Positions 35,576-44,674 of a DNA stretch of 64,000 nucleotides are shown here, one piece after another. The translations under genes and the position numbers were made by a program. Source of the stretch: Halorubrum sp. CSM-61 (GTDB taxonomy: Archaea; Halobacteriota; Halobacteria; Halobacteriales; Haloferacaceae); NCBI RefSeq assembly GCF_003781945.1, contig NZ_RJJW01000012.1, positions 1 to 64,000 of the forward strand, written 5' to 3'. The first letter of the stretch is position 1. Each line of letters starts with the position of its first letter. The notes below the pieces were generated by a model. That model was not told the DNA's origin. It ran no database searches and saw nothing but the letters and a program-made list of their open reading frames with translations.

Positions 35576-36403
35576 TTACTGGAGGTTGCCACCGCCGCTA
35601 ACGCGTAGAATCGTACCAGTGATATACTCGGCCCGGTCACTCGCCAGATACAGGACGCCATCCGCCACGTCGGACGGGCGTCCGAGCCGCCCCATCGGTC
35701 GTTCGCTCCCCCAGTCGTCGAGGACGTCCTCCGCGGTGCGTTCCGGGTTGCCTTCGGCGGTCCGTTCGGCTTGGTAGCGGACCTGCGAAGTCCGCGTCAC
35801 GTCTGTCGAGACAGCGTTCATACGGATACCTTCGCCGGCGAGTTCATGAGCCATCCGCCAAGTAAGTCCGTTGACGGCGCTATTGGACACGGAGTACAGT
35901 CGTCCCCTGCCGCTCCGTCTGTCGCCGGTCTGGCTCGTGATGTTCACGATGGCCCCTTCGATACCGGCATCCCGCATGTGGCTGGCGACGAGCTTCGAGG
36001 CGTGGTACTGAGAGCGGACGTTGACGTTCATCGTGTAGTCCCAATCGTCAAGCGACGCATCAACCATGGAGTCCTCTTCCGGCCAGACAGCGGCGTTATT
36101 AACGAGGACATCTATTGTACCGAACTCGTCGATTGCCGTTTCTATTGCCGCTTCGAGTTCCGTAGGATCGGCCACGTCGGCCGGCGCGCCGACGACGGTG
36201 CCATCCGTGTCGACGTGGTCCGCCGTTTCCAGTGCTTCTATCTCTTCGACAGCAGTTTTGAGGGCGTCCTCGGACCGTGAGTTGATAAGGACATCCGCAC
36301 CGGCTATATAAAACGCCTCGGCGATTCCACGCCCGATACCGCGCGTCGAGCCCGTGACGATAACGGACTCATCGCTGAAGTCGTAGATAGCGCTACCTGC
36401 CAT
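35576..36403 (-). CDS. Short-chain dehydrogenase/reductase with altered catalytic lysine
   Basis: A 275-residue classical SDR. TGSTRGIGRGIAEAF (residues 14-28) is the NAD(P) motif. NNAAVWP and NITSQTG give the Asn and Ser of the active site. The YxxxK motif reads YSVSN, with Asn in place of Lys. The C-terminus YLASDRAEYITGTILRVSGG is typical. Loss of the lysine would normally cripple hydride transfer, so the reaction may be altered or lost. It follows the 2-hydroxyacid dehydrogenase on the same strand, 72 bp away, at the edge of the catabolic cluster. Confidence 0.85.
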   Translation of the reverse strand: MAGSAIYDFSDESVIVTGSTRGIGRGIAEAFYIAGADVLINSRSEDALKTAVEEIEALETADHVDTDGTVVGAPADVADPTELEAAIETAIDEFGTIDVLVNNAAVWPEEDSMVDASLDDWDYTMNVNVRSQYHASKLVASHMRDAGIEGAIVNITSQTGDRRSGRGRLYSVSNSAVNGLTWRMAHELAGEGIRMNAVSTDVTRTSQVRYQAERTAEGNPERTAEDVLDDWGSERPMGRLGRPSDVADGVLYLASDRAEYITGTILRVSGGGNLQ

Positions 36404-36475
36404 ACATGATGTGGATAGCAATGAGGCAAAAAGGTTTCGAGAGACTCAGGGCATCCGAATGTCCGCGCCGGGCCG

Positions 36476-37423
36476 TCAGTACGCCAAGTTCTCGAGTTCC
36501 CGACCGTCGACGAGGCGCTCGACGTTCTCGACGAGGATGTCGGCCCGCCTCTCCCAGTACTTCGGCGTGTGACCGGCGTTGTGGGGCGTTATCAGGACGT
36601 TATCGAGGTTCCACAGCGGGTGACCGTCGGGAAGGGGCTCCGGAGCGGTGACATCAAGGGCCGCACCCCTGAGTCCGTTGGTCTTGAGGGACGCAACGAG
36701 CGCGTCGGTGTCGACGACCGGACCACGGGCGATGTTGACGAGGACGGCGTCCGGCGGGAGCAACTCCAACGCCGTTTCGTCAACCAGTCCACGGGTCGTC
36801 TCAGTTAGCGGGCACGCAAGGACAAGATAGTCCGTCTCCGGCAGCGTCTCGTCGAAATCGTCGAACCCGCGCACCGACGCCGCCGGTCCTCCCTTCGATG
36901 GCGTGTGTCTGATGCCGATCCGTTCCACGCCGAACGGTGACAGCCTGTCGAGAATCGCCGTGCCGATAGCGCCCATGCCTACCACCGTGACCGTCGACCC
37001 CTGTAGCTCGCTGGCCCAGTAGTGACTCCAACTACCTTTCCGAGACATATGCCACCCTTCGTCGAGATGCCGGGTGAACGACAGCACGACGGCCAGTACT
37101 TGCTCGGCGGCGTTCGGCGCGTGGACGCCCGAGGCGTTTGTCACCTTGACACCGTTCTCCTTGAACGCCGCGAGTGGGAGGTGGTCTGTCCCAGCGTAGG
37201 TACAGGCGAACAGCTCCAGTTCGTTGGCCTCAGCCACCGTTTCGGCAGCGATTTCGTATCCCGTCATGACGGTCGCCTGCTCGCTGTGGGCAGCGATCTC
37301 TGAGGGGGTCGCGGCGAGTTCGATTCGCCGGTTCGGGAGTCGGTCTTCAAGGAGACGCCGGTACTCCGCGGGAGACATACCGTGAATCGGCTGGTCGAGG
37401 ACTAACACGTCTGTTGGTTCCAT
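36476..37423 (-). CDS. D-isomer-specific 2-hydroxyacid dehydrogenase
   Basis: A 315-residue NAD(P)-dependent dehydrogenase of the glyoxylate/hydroxypyruvate reductase group. The Rossmann motif is VVGMGAIGTAIL (about residue 146). The catalytic Arg lies in VNIARGPVVD (about residue 230), Glu in DVTAPEPLP (about 257) and His in ITPHNAGHTP (about 278). Next to two glycerate kinases it most likely interconverts hydroxypyruvate and D-glycerate. Its 5' end faces the AEC transporter gene across a very short divergent region. Confidence 0.9.
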   Translation of the reverse strand: MEPTDVLVLDQPIHGMSPAEYRRLLEDRLPNRRIELAATPSEIAAHSEQATVMTGYEIAAETVAEANELELFACTYAGTDHLPLAAFKENGVKVTNASGVHAPNAAEQVLAVVLSFTRHLDEGWHMSRKGSWSHYWASELQGSTVTVVGMGAIGTAILDRLSPFGVERIGIRHTPSKGGPAASVRGFDDFDETLPETDYLVLACPLTETTRGLVDETALELLPPDAVLVNIARGPVVDTDALVASLKTNGLRGAALDVTAPEPLPDGHPLWNLDNVLITPHNAGHTPKYWERRADILVENVERLVDGRELENLAY

Positions 37424-37510
37424 ACCCTATTGTACGATCTTCGGCTCAAAAAAATATCCATTCGAGGCGGTACCGACACCGCAGTACCGAAAGATATCTG
37501 TCTCCAGGCT

Positions 37511-38476
37511 GTGAGCCGTCTAGTAGTGACCGGAGTAACAGATATCATCTTGACAGCCGTGTTCCCCGTCCTCTCGCTGGCAGTTGTCGGGGCTGTCCTC
37601 GGATGGGCGACAGATGTCGATGTCGACGGACTCAACACGCTCGTCCTCTACGTCCTGTTTCCGGCACTCATCTTCGACAGCACTGCGACGGCGTCGGTTT
37701 CCGGCGGCGCGATTACGAAAATATTCGTCGGAATCGTGGCTTTCACCGTCGTGATGTTCGCCCTTTCCGACGGGCTGGCGAGGATACTCACGGACAGGGC
37801 CGGCGTACAAAACGCGATAGCCCTGACCGGAGTCTTCTCGAACGCGGGCACCTTCGGTATCCCGGTGTCGGCGTTCGCGTTCGGTTCGGCCGGACGCAGC
37901 GCTGCCGTCATCTACGTCACGTTCCAAAGTGCGTTGATGTACACCGTTGGTGTGACAATAGCGTCGCGCGGGTCAACTGTCTCCGGAAGCGCGCTGTCGG
38001 AGGTACTGCGGCTCCCGATACTGTACGCTGCCGGACTCGGTGGCTCACTCGCGTACCTCGGGGCGGTCCCGTCGACCGACGGGCCGTTCATGTCCGTTAT
38101 CAAACTTACCGGCGACGCGGCGATCCCGGTCATGCTCATCATGCTCGGCGTCCAACTGGTCCGTACCGACCTACGTGGAGCCGTCAGGCCGGCGGTCCCA
38201 GCGGTCACGCTCCGCCTGCTCGTCGCACCGGTGGCCGCACTGGTCATCGCGCTCGCACTCGGGTTCAGGGATTCGACTGTCGCGAAGGTGTTCGTACTCC
38301 AGTGTGCGGTACCCGCCTCTATCGCGACCCTAATCCTCACGTTGGAGTACACTGATACGACGGCCCAGACGACCACCGCGGGCCAGTTCGTCGGGACGGT
38401 CATCTTCCTGACGACGGTGCTCGGCGCGCTGACCGTCTCGGTTCTCATCGTGGCGCTCCAGTTGCTCCCCCTGTGA
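37511..38476 (+). CDS. AEC-family transporter
   Basis: A membrane protein of about 321 residues with ten helices, of the auxin efflux carrier family. In bacteria that family includes malonate and other carboxylate carriers. FPALIFDST and GVFSNAGTFGIPVSAFAFG match the conserved N-terminal half, and LQCAVPASIATLILTLEY the C-terminal crossover region. An ATG at 37430 would leave only 6 bp to the divergent dehydrogenase start, so GTG at 37511 (or 37526) is preferred, placing the promoter in between. It may carry a hydroxy acid for the neighbouring enzymes. Confidence 0.82.
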   Translation: MSRLVVTGVTDIILTAVFPVLSLAVVGAVLGWATDVDVDGLNTLVLYVLFPALIFDSTATASVSGGAITKIFVGIVAFTVVMFALSDGLARILTDRAGVQNAIALTGVFSNAGTFGIPVSAFAFGSAGRSAAVIYVTFQSALMYTVGVTIASRGSTVSGSALSEVLRLPILYAAGLGGSLAYLGAVPSTDGPFMSVIKLTGDAAIPVMLIMLGVQLVRTDLRGAVRPAVPAVTLRLLVAPVAALVIALALGFRDSTVAKVFVLQCAVPASIATLILTLEYTDTTAQTTTAGQFVGTVIFLTTVLGALTVSVLIVALQLLPL

Positions 38477-38529
38477 GCGTCGACGCTATCACACTGGGAT
38501 TTTTATCTTTACGCGCTGGAGTTGAACGT

Positions 38530-39864
38530 ATGATACGGAATAGAGACTCGCTCGCGCACAGTCCTGGCCGCGAAGTAGCGCTCGATTGTATCGAGGCAGC
38601 TATTGAGGGGGCGGACCCCGAAACGGCGACCCGAGATGCCGTCTCGCTGACGGGAGACACTCTCGACATCGGGGGGGCGACCTACGACCTCACCAAGTAC
38701 GAGGATATCGTCGTGGTCGGTGCCGGGAAGGCGACCGGTGGTGCGACGCGTGCGCTTGAATCGACGCTCGGGGAACGGATCACCGACGGCGTTGTCGTCA
38801 CCAAGATGCCGACCGACACCGCGTACGTCCGAGCGATCACCGGTGATCACCCGGTTCCGTCGGAACAGAACGTCGAAGCCACGGCGGAGATACTGGATCT
38901 GGTCGACGCGGCCGGCGAAGAGACGTTGGTCGTGGTCGTACTGACCGGCGGAGCGAGCGCGCTGTTGTCCGCACCGGCTTCTGACCTCTCACTGAGTCAC
39001 TTACAGGAGACGACCGACAGACTGCTCAAGAACGGCGTTCCGATAGACGAGATAAACGCCGTCCGCAAGCACCTCTCGGCGGTCAAGGGCGGGCAACTGG
39101 CACGTCGTGGTGACCCGGCGAGGGTCGTCGGCGTCATGCTCAGTGACGTCGTCGGCGACGACCTCGGCACAATCGGTAGCGGACCGACCGCCCCCGACAA
39201 GACGACCTACGCCGACGCCGTGGCAGTGCTTGACCGCTACGATGTCGACGTGCCGTCGGCGGTCCGCACCCATCTATACGGGGGAGTCGAAGGAGGTCGC
39301 TCAGAGACGCCGGGACCCGGAGAGACGGCGGTCGACCGTGCGGACAATCATGTCGTCGTAAACAACGCGACCGCACTCGAATCAGCGGAGACGGCCGCGC
39401 GGGACGCCGGTTACGAGTCCCTCAGGCTGTCGTCTCGCATACGGGGGGAGGCCCGTGAGGTGGTGAAGCCGCTGGTCGCCGTCAGTGAGGAGATTGCAGC
39501 AACTGGAGCCCCGGTCGAGCCCCCGGCGGTCGTCCTTGCAGGCGGAGAGAGCACGGTCACCATCACGGGCGAGGGCGGCAGCGGCGGGCCGAACCAGGAG
39601 GCCGTCCTCTCGGGCGCGCTCGAACTCGCTGAGGACACGGTGCTTGCGGCCGTCGACACTGACGGCGAAGACGGAAGCTCCAACGCAGCGGGGGCAATAG
39701 CCGACGCGGAGACCGTGACTGACGAGGCGCGGGCCCGACGGGCCCTCGACGGGAACGACGCCGGAGCCTACTTACAGGAGATCAACGCAGTAATCGAGAC
39801 AGGGCCGACAGGTACGAACGTCAACGACGTCGTCGCGCTTGTCGTCTCGGACCGCAACGAGTGA
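38530..39864 (+). CDS. gckA: Glycerate 2-kinase, MOFRL family (copy 1)
   Basis: A 444-residue kinase of the DUF4147-MOFRL type that converts D-glycerate to 2-phosphoglycerate. Motifs are VVGAGKATGGATRAL (about residue 60), VVLTGGASALLSAP (about residue 140), DVVGDDLGTIGSGPT (about residue 215) and the MOFRL signature GPTGTNVNDVVALV at the C-terminus. The start at MIRNRDS was chosen because the paralogue starts MILNRNR at the same alignment point and has the same length. It follows the AEC transporter on the same strand and is convergent with copy 2. Confidence 0.92.
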   Translation: MIRNRDSLAHSPGREVALDCIEAAIEGADPETATRDAVSLTGDTLDIGGATYDLTKYEDIVVVGAGKATGGATRALESTLGERITDGVVVTKMPTDTAYVRAITGDHPVPSEQNVEATAEILDLVDAAGEETLVVVVLTGGASALLSAPASDLSLSHLQETTDRLLKNGVPIDEINAVRKHLSAVKGGQLARRGDPARVVGVMLSDVVGDDLGTIGSGPTAPDKTTYADAVAVLDRYDVDVPSAVRTHLYGGVEGGRSETPGPGETAVDRADNHVVVNNATALESAETAARDAGYESLRLSSRIRGEAREVVKPLVAVSEEIAATGAPVEPPAVVLAGGESTVTITGEGGSGGPNQEAVLSGALELAEDTVLAAVDTDGEDGSSNAAGAIADAETVTDEARARRALDGNDAGAYLQEINAVIETGPTGTNVNDVVALVVSDRNE

Positions 39865-39897
39865 TAGAGTGAGAATAGCCGATGGCGGCCTATGCGC

Positions 39898-41232
39898 TCA
39901 TTCGTCGACGACCAGTACGTGGATGTCGTTGACGTTCGTCCCCGTAGAGGAGATGTCGACGCAGTCTCCCCGATCGTGGAGAAACGCCGGCGCGCCGTGC
40001 TCGTTGAGGGCGTCCCACGCGTCGGCGACCGGATACCCGGTCGTGGTGTCGACGACCGCGCCCGCTGTGTCGGCGAACCCGTCGAAGCCGTCGGTGCCGA
40101 CGCTGGCCAGCGCGGCGTCCGATGTGAGCGACCGGTGGAACTCGACGGCGGCGCTGAGCGCGAACTCCTGGTTGGGCCCGGTGTCGTCGTCTTCGGCCGT
40201 CATCGCGGTCGTCTGACCAGTTGCAAGGACGACCGCCGGGGGCTCGACCGGCTCCCCCGTGGCCGTTATCTCCTCGCCGACGGCGACCAGCGCCTTCGCC
40301 GCTTCCCGGGCGGCACCGCGCAGCCGGGAAGTGAGGATCACGGGCTCGAACCCCTGCTCGCGGGCGGCTTTACGCGCGCCGGCTAGGGCGGTCGTACCGT
40401 CCGCGATAGTGTGACACGAGATGCGTTCGAACACCGAGGCGCCGGTCGTCGGCGTCTCCGGGATGGCACCGCTTCGACCGCGCTCAAGGTGATTGACGAC
40501 CCGTTGGGGCGGGTCGATGTCGTACCGTTCGAGGATATCGAGGGCGTCGGCGTACGTCGACTCGTCGGGGAGGGTCGGGCCGCTGGCGACGGCAGCCGCG
40601 TCGTTTTCGACGACATCGCTGAACACCATCGTCACGACCTGGGCCGGCATCGCCGCGCGGGCGAGTTTCCCGCCTTTTACCTCCGAGAGGTGTTTCCGGA
40701 CGACGTTGATGTCCATGTCGCTGCCGCCGCTCGCGAACAACCGTTCGGTCAGCACCTGGAGGTCCGAAAGCGAAATGTCGGCAACCGGGGCCGAGAGGAG
40801 GGGGCTCCCACCGCCGGAGAGCACAGTCACGAGCAGGTCCGTCTCCGTGGCGGTCGACGCCAGATCCAGCACACGTCTGGTGCCGGCCATACACCGCTCA
40901 CTCGGGACCGGGTAGTCACCTTCGACGATGTCGACGGTATCGGTCGAGACCGGGTCGTCGGTGACGACCACCCCGTCCGTGATTCGGCTGCCGAGTTTGG
41001 CCTCCAGGGCCGCCGCGACGTGGCCGGCGACGTTCCCGCCACCCACGACGTAGACGTCGTCGAACGCATCGAGGTCGTACTTGGTGTCGTCGATACGGAG
41101 GCGGTTGTCCGAGACGGCGACCGTCTCCTCGATGACCGCGTCGGGATGAGCCGCGTCGATGGCGCTCTCGACGCACCTGATAGCGACCTCGCGCAGGTCG
41201 GTTCGCGCGACCCGGTTGCGATTGAGTATCAT
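39898..41232 (-). CDS. gckA: Glycerate 2-kinase, MOFRL family (copy 2)
   Basis: A 444-residue paralogue of copy 1. The corresponding motifs read VVGGGNVAGHVAAAL, VLSGGGSPLLSAPVAD, DVVENDAAAVASGPT and STGTNVNDIHVLV. Some motif residues differ from copy 1 (GKATGG versus GNVAGH; GDDLGTI versus ENDAAAV), so the two may have different substrates or one may be impaired. It lies 49 bp downstream of the ABC permease genes and is the last gene of that operon. It is therefore induced together with the importer. Confidence 0.9.
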   Translation of the reverse strand: MILNRNRVARTDLREVAIRCVESAIDAAHPDAVIEETVAVSDNRLRIDDTKYDLDAFDDVYVVGGGNVAGHVAAALEAKLGSRITDGVVVTDDPVSTDTVDIVEGDYPVPSERCMAGTRRVLDLASTATETDLLVTVLSGGGSPLLSAPVADISLSDLQVLTERLFASGGSDMDINVVRKHLSEVKGGKLARAAMPAQVVTMVFSDVVENDAAAVASGPTLPDESTYADALDILERYDIDPPQRVVNHLERGRSGAIPETPTTGASVFERISCHTIADGTTALAGARKAAREQGFEPVILTSRLRGAAREAAKALVAVGEEITATGEPVEPPAVVLATGQTTAMTAEDDDTGPNQEFALSAAVEFHRSLTSDAALASVGTDGFDGFADTAGAVVDTTTGYPVADAWDALNEHGAPAFLHDRGDCVDISSTGTNVNDIHVLVVDE

Positions 41233-41281
41233 ACGCTCCTGTCGGCCGTCGCCGAACAAGAAGATACCGGTGGGTGCGGCC

Positions 41282-42160
41282 TCAGGAGGCGACGCGGAAC
41301 CCACGCAGGAGATAGCGCTGCAGGAAGTAGACGAGCAACAGCGGCGGAACCGCGATGAGGGCGCTGGCCGAGAGAATCGCGCCCCAGTCGACGGCGTTGG
41401 ACTCCGTGAAGAACAGGACCCCAACTGGCAGCGTCCGCATCGAGGGCTCCTGCATCAGGATGTTCGCCATCGTGAAGTCGTTCCATGATACCGCGAAGGC
41501 GAAGATAGCAACCGCGATAAGCCCCGGTTTCGCCATCGGCAAGGCAATACCGAAGAAGCTCCGTAACCTGCTCGCGCCGTACATCCACGCCGACTCTTCG
41601 AGGCTGATAGGGACCGTCTGGAAGAACTGCCACATCAGCCAAATGCTGAAGGGGACGGTCAGCGCCGACTGTGCGAGTATCAGCCCGACGTAGGTATTGG
41701 TCATACCGACGGCGTACCACAGCAGGAACATCGGCATGACGAGGAGAATCGGCGGGTACATGTACGAGAAGATGGTCGTCTGGGCGATGCGTTTCTTCCC
41801 GGGGAGCTCCACGCGCGTCAGCGCGTACCCCGCGAGCGTCGACGTGACGATGGTGACGGCCACGACACCCAGAGCGACGATGATGCTGTTGGCGTAGAAA
41901 GTTAGGAACTGGGAGTCGACGAGGAGCGCCCGGAAGTTTTCGAACGTTATCTCCTGGGGCAGATAGTACACCGTCTGGTCGTACAGTTCGTTCCGTGGCT
42001 GTAGCGCCGCCTTCGCCATCCAGAATATCGGGAAGAAGTACATGATGCTCATCGATATCAGGATGACGTAGTTCGCCGCACGCTTGGCGCTGCGACGCCG
42101 GTTCCACTTCGTGGCTTCGTCGTCCGGGTTCAGGCCGGGGATGTAGTCGACGAGGCTCAT
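41282..42160 (-). CDS. Carbohydrate ABC transporter permease (MalG type)
   Basis: A 292-residue permease with six helices. The EAA-loop consensus appears as LEESAWMYGASRLRSFFGIALPMAKPGL (about residues 190-217), which contacts the ATPase. It ends with LPVGVLFFTESNAVDWG and an LVYFLQRYLLRGFRVAS tail, usual in CUT1 importers. Its ATG overlaps the stop of the partner permease by four bases. Substrate unknown. Confidence 0.92.
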   Translation of the reverse strand: MSLVDYIPGLNPDDEATKWNRRRSAKRAANYVILISMSIMYFFPIFWMAKAALQPRNELYDQTVYYLPQEITFENFRALLVDSQFLTFYANSIIVALGVVAVTIVTSTLAGYALTRVELPGKKRIAQTTIFSYMYPPILLVMPMFLLWYAVGMTNTYVGLILAQSALTVPFSIWLMWQFFQTVPISLEESAWMYGASRLRSFFGIALPMAKPGLIAVAIFAFAVSWNDFTMANILMQEPSMRTLPVGVLFFTESNAVDWGAILSASALIAVPPLLLVYFLQRYLLRGFRVAS

Positions 42161-43092
42161 GTTTCCACCTCAGATGCCGGGTCGAAGGCACGCAGGTAAA
42201 GGACGCCCGCGACCACGAGAAGCAGGAACAGGAGCGTCGACGCAGCGAGCGCGGTCCCCATACGGTACTGGGTGAACGCTATCTCGTAGATGTACACCGG
42301 GAGCGTCGTCGTCGCGTTGGCCGGGCCACCGCGCGTGAGAATCCAGATGATGTCGAACTTGTTGAACATCCAGATGCCACGGAGCAGCAACACCAGCAAG
42401 ACGACGTTCCGGATGTTAGGGAGCGTCACGTCCCGGAACTGCCGCCAGGCGCTCGCACCGCACATCTGCGCGGCCTCGTAGTGAGACTCCGGAATCGACT
42501 GCAGGCGCGCCAGCACCATCATCACGATGAACGCAGTGAACTTCCAGGAGTTGGCGACGATGAGCGCGGGCATCGCCCACCGTTCGCTCCCGAAGAAGTA
42601 CATCGGGCCGTCGGTGAGACCGATGTCCTCCAGTCCGTTACTCACGACGCCCAGTTCCGGGTGGCCCATCCACGTGAACATCATGCCGACCACGATGGTC
42701 GGGATGAGATACGGGAGCAGTGCTATCGCACGCGCGACGGCAATACCGCGTAACTCCTTGTTCAGCAGCACCGCCGTAGGGACGGCGACGGCGAGTTGCA
42801 GCAGCGTCGACCCGACGGCGAAGTAGAACGCCTTCCACAGCGAACTCCAGAACATGGGGTCGGCACCCAGGAGATCCACGTAGTTCCCGAGCGCGACGAA
42901 GTTCCGTTCCGGATTGAGCGTACCGATGTCGAACAGGGAGTTGTAGACCGCCCAGACGACCGGCAGGAAGACGACGAACGAGACGAGCAAGACGACCGGG
43001 AGGAGAAACAGCGTCCCGATGATGCGGTCGTCGCTCTCTACGCGGTCGTGGACGGACTGGGGAATGTAGTCGATGAAACGGGCAATCGACAT
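42157..43092 (-). CDS. Carbohydrate ABC transporter permease (MalF type)
   Basis: A 311-residue permease with six to seven helices. The EAA loop reads SIPESHYEAAQMCGASAWRQFRDVTLPNIRN (about residues 205-235). The N-terminal helix and large first periplasmic loop (TLNPERNFVALGNYVDLLG) are typical of MalF-type subunits. The ATG overlaps the binding-protein stop by one base. It forms the heterodimeric channel with the next gene. Confidence 0.92.
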   Translation of the reverse strand: MSIARFIDYIPQSVHDRVESDDRIIGTLFLLPVVLLVSFVVFLPVVWAVYNSLFDIGTLNPERNFVALGNYVDLLGADPMFWSSLWKAFYFAVGSTLLQLAVAVPTAVLLNKELRGIAVARAIALLPYLIPTIVVGMMFTWMGHPELGVVSNGLEDIGLTDGPMYFFGSERWAMPALIVANSWKFTAFIVMMVLARLQSIPESHYEAAQMCGASAWRQFRDVTLPNIRNVVLLVLLLRGIWMFNKFDIIWILTRGGPANATTTLPVYIYEIAFTQYRMGTALAASTLLFLLLVVAGVLYLRAFDPASEVET

Positions 43093-44510
43093 TATTCCTG
43101 GAGGTTAGAGAGGACGTCGCGGAGACGGCCCGCGGTGTCCGAGACCGCCTGTTCGGGGTCCTTGCCGCTGATGTTGACGTTGTACAGTAGTGTGCCGAGT
43201 TCCTGACTGGTGAACAGTGACGGCCCGTACTGGTTGTACGGCTCGGTCTCGCCGCCCCAGCTGATGCCTTTCTCGAAGGACTCCTGGACGATTTCCAGGT
43301 CCCGCTCTCGGAAGTTCTCGCTGATGAACTCGCTGTTCCGGTACTCGTCCATCTCGGCGATTTCGGCGATAGTCGGGAAGTTGTGGACCGGAGCGACAGA
43401 CGTGAGGAAATCGACGAGACGGTTCTGCCGGACCGTGAACTCAATGAACTGCCGGGCCTCGTCCTTGTACTCGGCGCCGTCCAGCAGCACCCAGCCGCCG
43501 CCGTTGTTGATGAACTGCTCGGTGCCATTGTGGACCGGGAAGTGCGGGCGGACCTCTCCCTTCCGCTCGGGCGTGTTGTTGATGACCTGTAGCTTCGCGC
43601 GCGGCCCGTAGATACTGTGGGCGGAGTTTCGGGAGACGAACGACTGGAGGATGTCCCCCCACTCGAAGTCGCTCGCGCGCGGCGAGTACTCGTGGAGTTC
43701 GTTTAGGTACTCCACCGTCTCGACGGCCCGGGCCTTGTTGTCGCCCTGGTCGAGTGCTATCTGGACATCGCCGTCGGAGCGACTGGCGACGGACCCGCCG
43801 TTGCTCGTTAGGAAGTTCCAGAAGGTAAACGATGACAGCGACGACGTCGCGCTCGGGACAACTGTCCCGTACATGTCGTCGGAGTTGATTTCGGCGGCAA
43901 TCTCCTGGTACTCCTCCCAGGTGAGTGCCGCTGAGGACTCCAGCCCGTACTCCTCGTAGACGTCGCTCCAGTACCACACCTGCGTGGGGTTCGTCCAGAG
44001 GGGGACTGTGTAGTCGGTGCCGTCCATCTGGAGTCGGACGTTGTCGGGGACGTCGCCGCCGTACTCGTCTTCGAACGTCCCTACGAGTTCCGAGACGCCG
44101 GCCAGCTGGTCACGGAAGGCCAGCTGTGCGGCCTGCCCGGTGTCCAGCGTCGCGAGCTCCGGCGTGTTTCCCGTCTGAATCAACGTCGAGATGCGTTCTG
44201 TCGGGGAGAGGCTCGAGTAGTCCATGGTGACGGCGATGCCCGTCTCCTGCATGAACTGGTTGGCCATCCGGTCGAACCACTGCTTTGCCGCCTGGTTCGT
44301 CTCGCCGGTGACGACGTGTATCTCCGCCTCGTCGCCGCCACCGTTCGACCCGCTACCGTTTGACCCGTTGCCGTCACCGTTGCTGGAACACCCGGCGAGC
44401 CCGATCCCTGCGACGGTCGCGACGCTCCCTTTCAGAAACGTGCGTCGGTTCTTGAACTCACTGGTCGCTCCTGATTTTCGGGGAGACCCACCCGTGTGTG
44501 AACTTCGCAT
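43092..44510 (-). CDS. Extracellular carbohydrate-binding lipoprotein of the ABC importer
   Basis: A 472-residue substrate-binding protein. Twin-arginine signal (KNRRTFLKGSVATVAGIG), lipobox (LAGCSS), then a Ser/Gly/Asn linker typical of secreted haloarchaeal lipoproteins. The mature part is an SBP_bac_1 (MalE/UgpB-like) fold, with MANQFMQETGIAVTMDYSSLSP and VPLWTNPTQVWYWSDVYEEYG. It heads the operon SBP, permease, permease, glycerate kinase and is divergent from the ATPase gene. A TATA-like TTAAATAC lies upstream. The ligand is unknown. Confidence 0.9.
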   Translation of the reverse strand: MRSSHTGGSPRKSGATSEFKNRRTFLKGSVATVAGIGLAGCSSNGDGNGSNGSGSNGGGDEAEIHVVTGETNQAAKQWFDRMANQFMQETGIAVTMDYSSLSPTERISTLIQTGNTPELATLDTGQAAQLAFRDQLAGVSELVGTFEDEYGGDVPDNVRLQMDGTDYTVPLWTNPTQVWYWSDVYEEYGLESSAALTWEEYQEIAAEINSDDMYGTVVPSATSSLSSFTFWNFLTSNGGSVASRSDGDVQIALDQGDNKARAVETVEYLNELHEYSPRASDFEWGDILQSFVSRNSAHSIYGPRAKLQVINNTPERKGEVRPHFPVHNGTEQFINNGGGWVLLDGAEYKDEARQFIEFTVRQNRLVDFLTSVAPVHNFPTIAEIAEMDEYRNSEFISENFRERDLEIVQESFEKGISWGGETEPYNQYGPSLFTSQELGTLLYNVNISGKDPEQAVSDTAGRLRDVLSNLQE

Positions 44511-44674
44511 AGCGGGTTGAGAACATTACCCCTTGTATTTAACATTAACGTAAGTAAAGATACATATGAGTGTATATCGGGGCGATGACCCCGCGGACAT
44601 TTCTCTCTACCGATAGCTTTATAAGTAATTCTCATTGTAGTTTGGAAATAGTTCACAACCTGAACGAGAGAACC

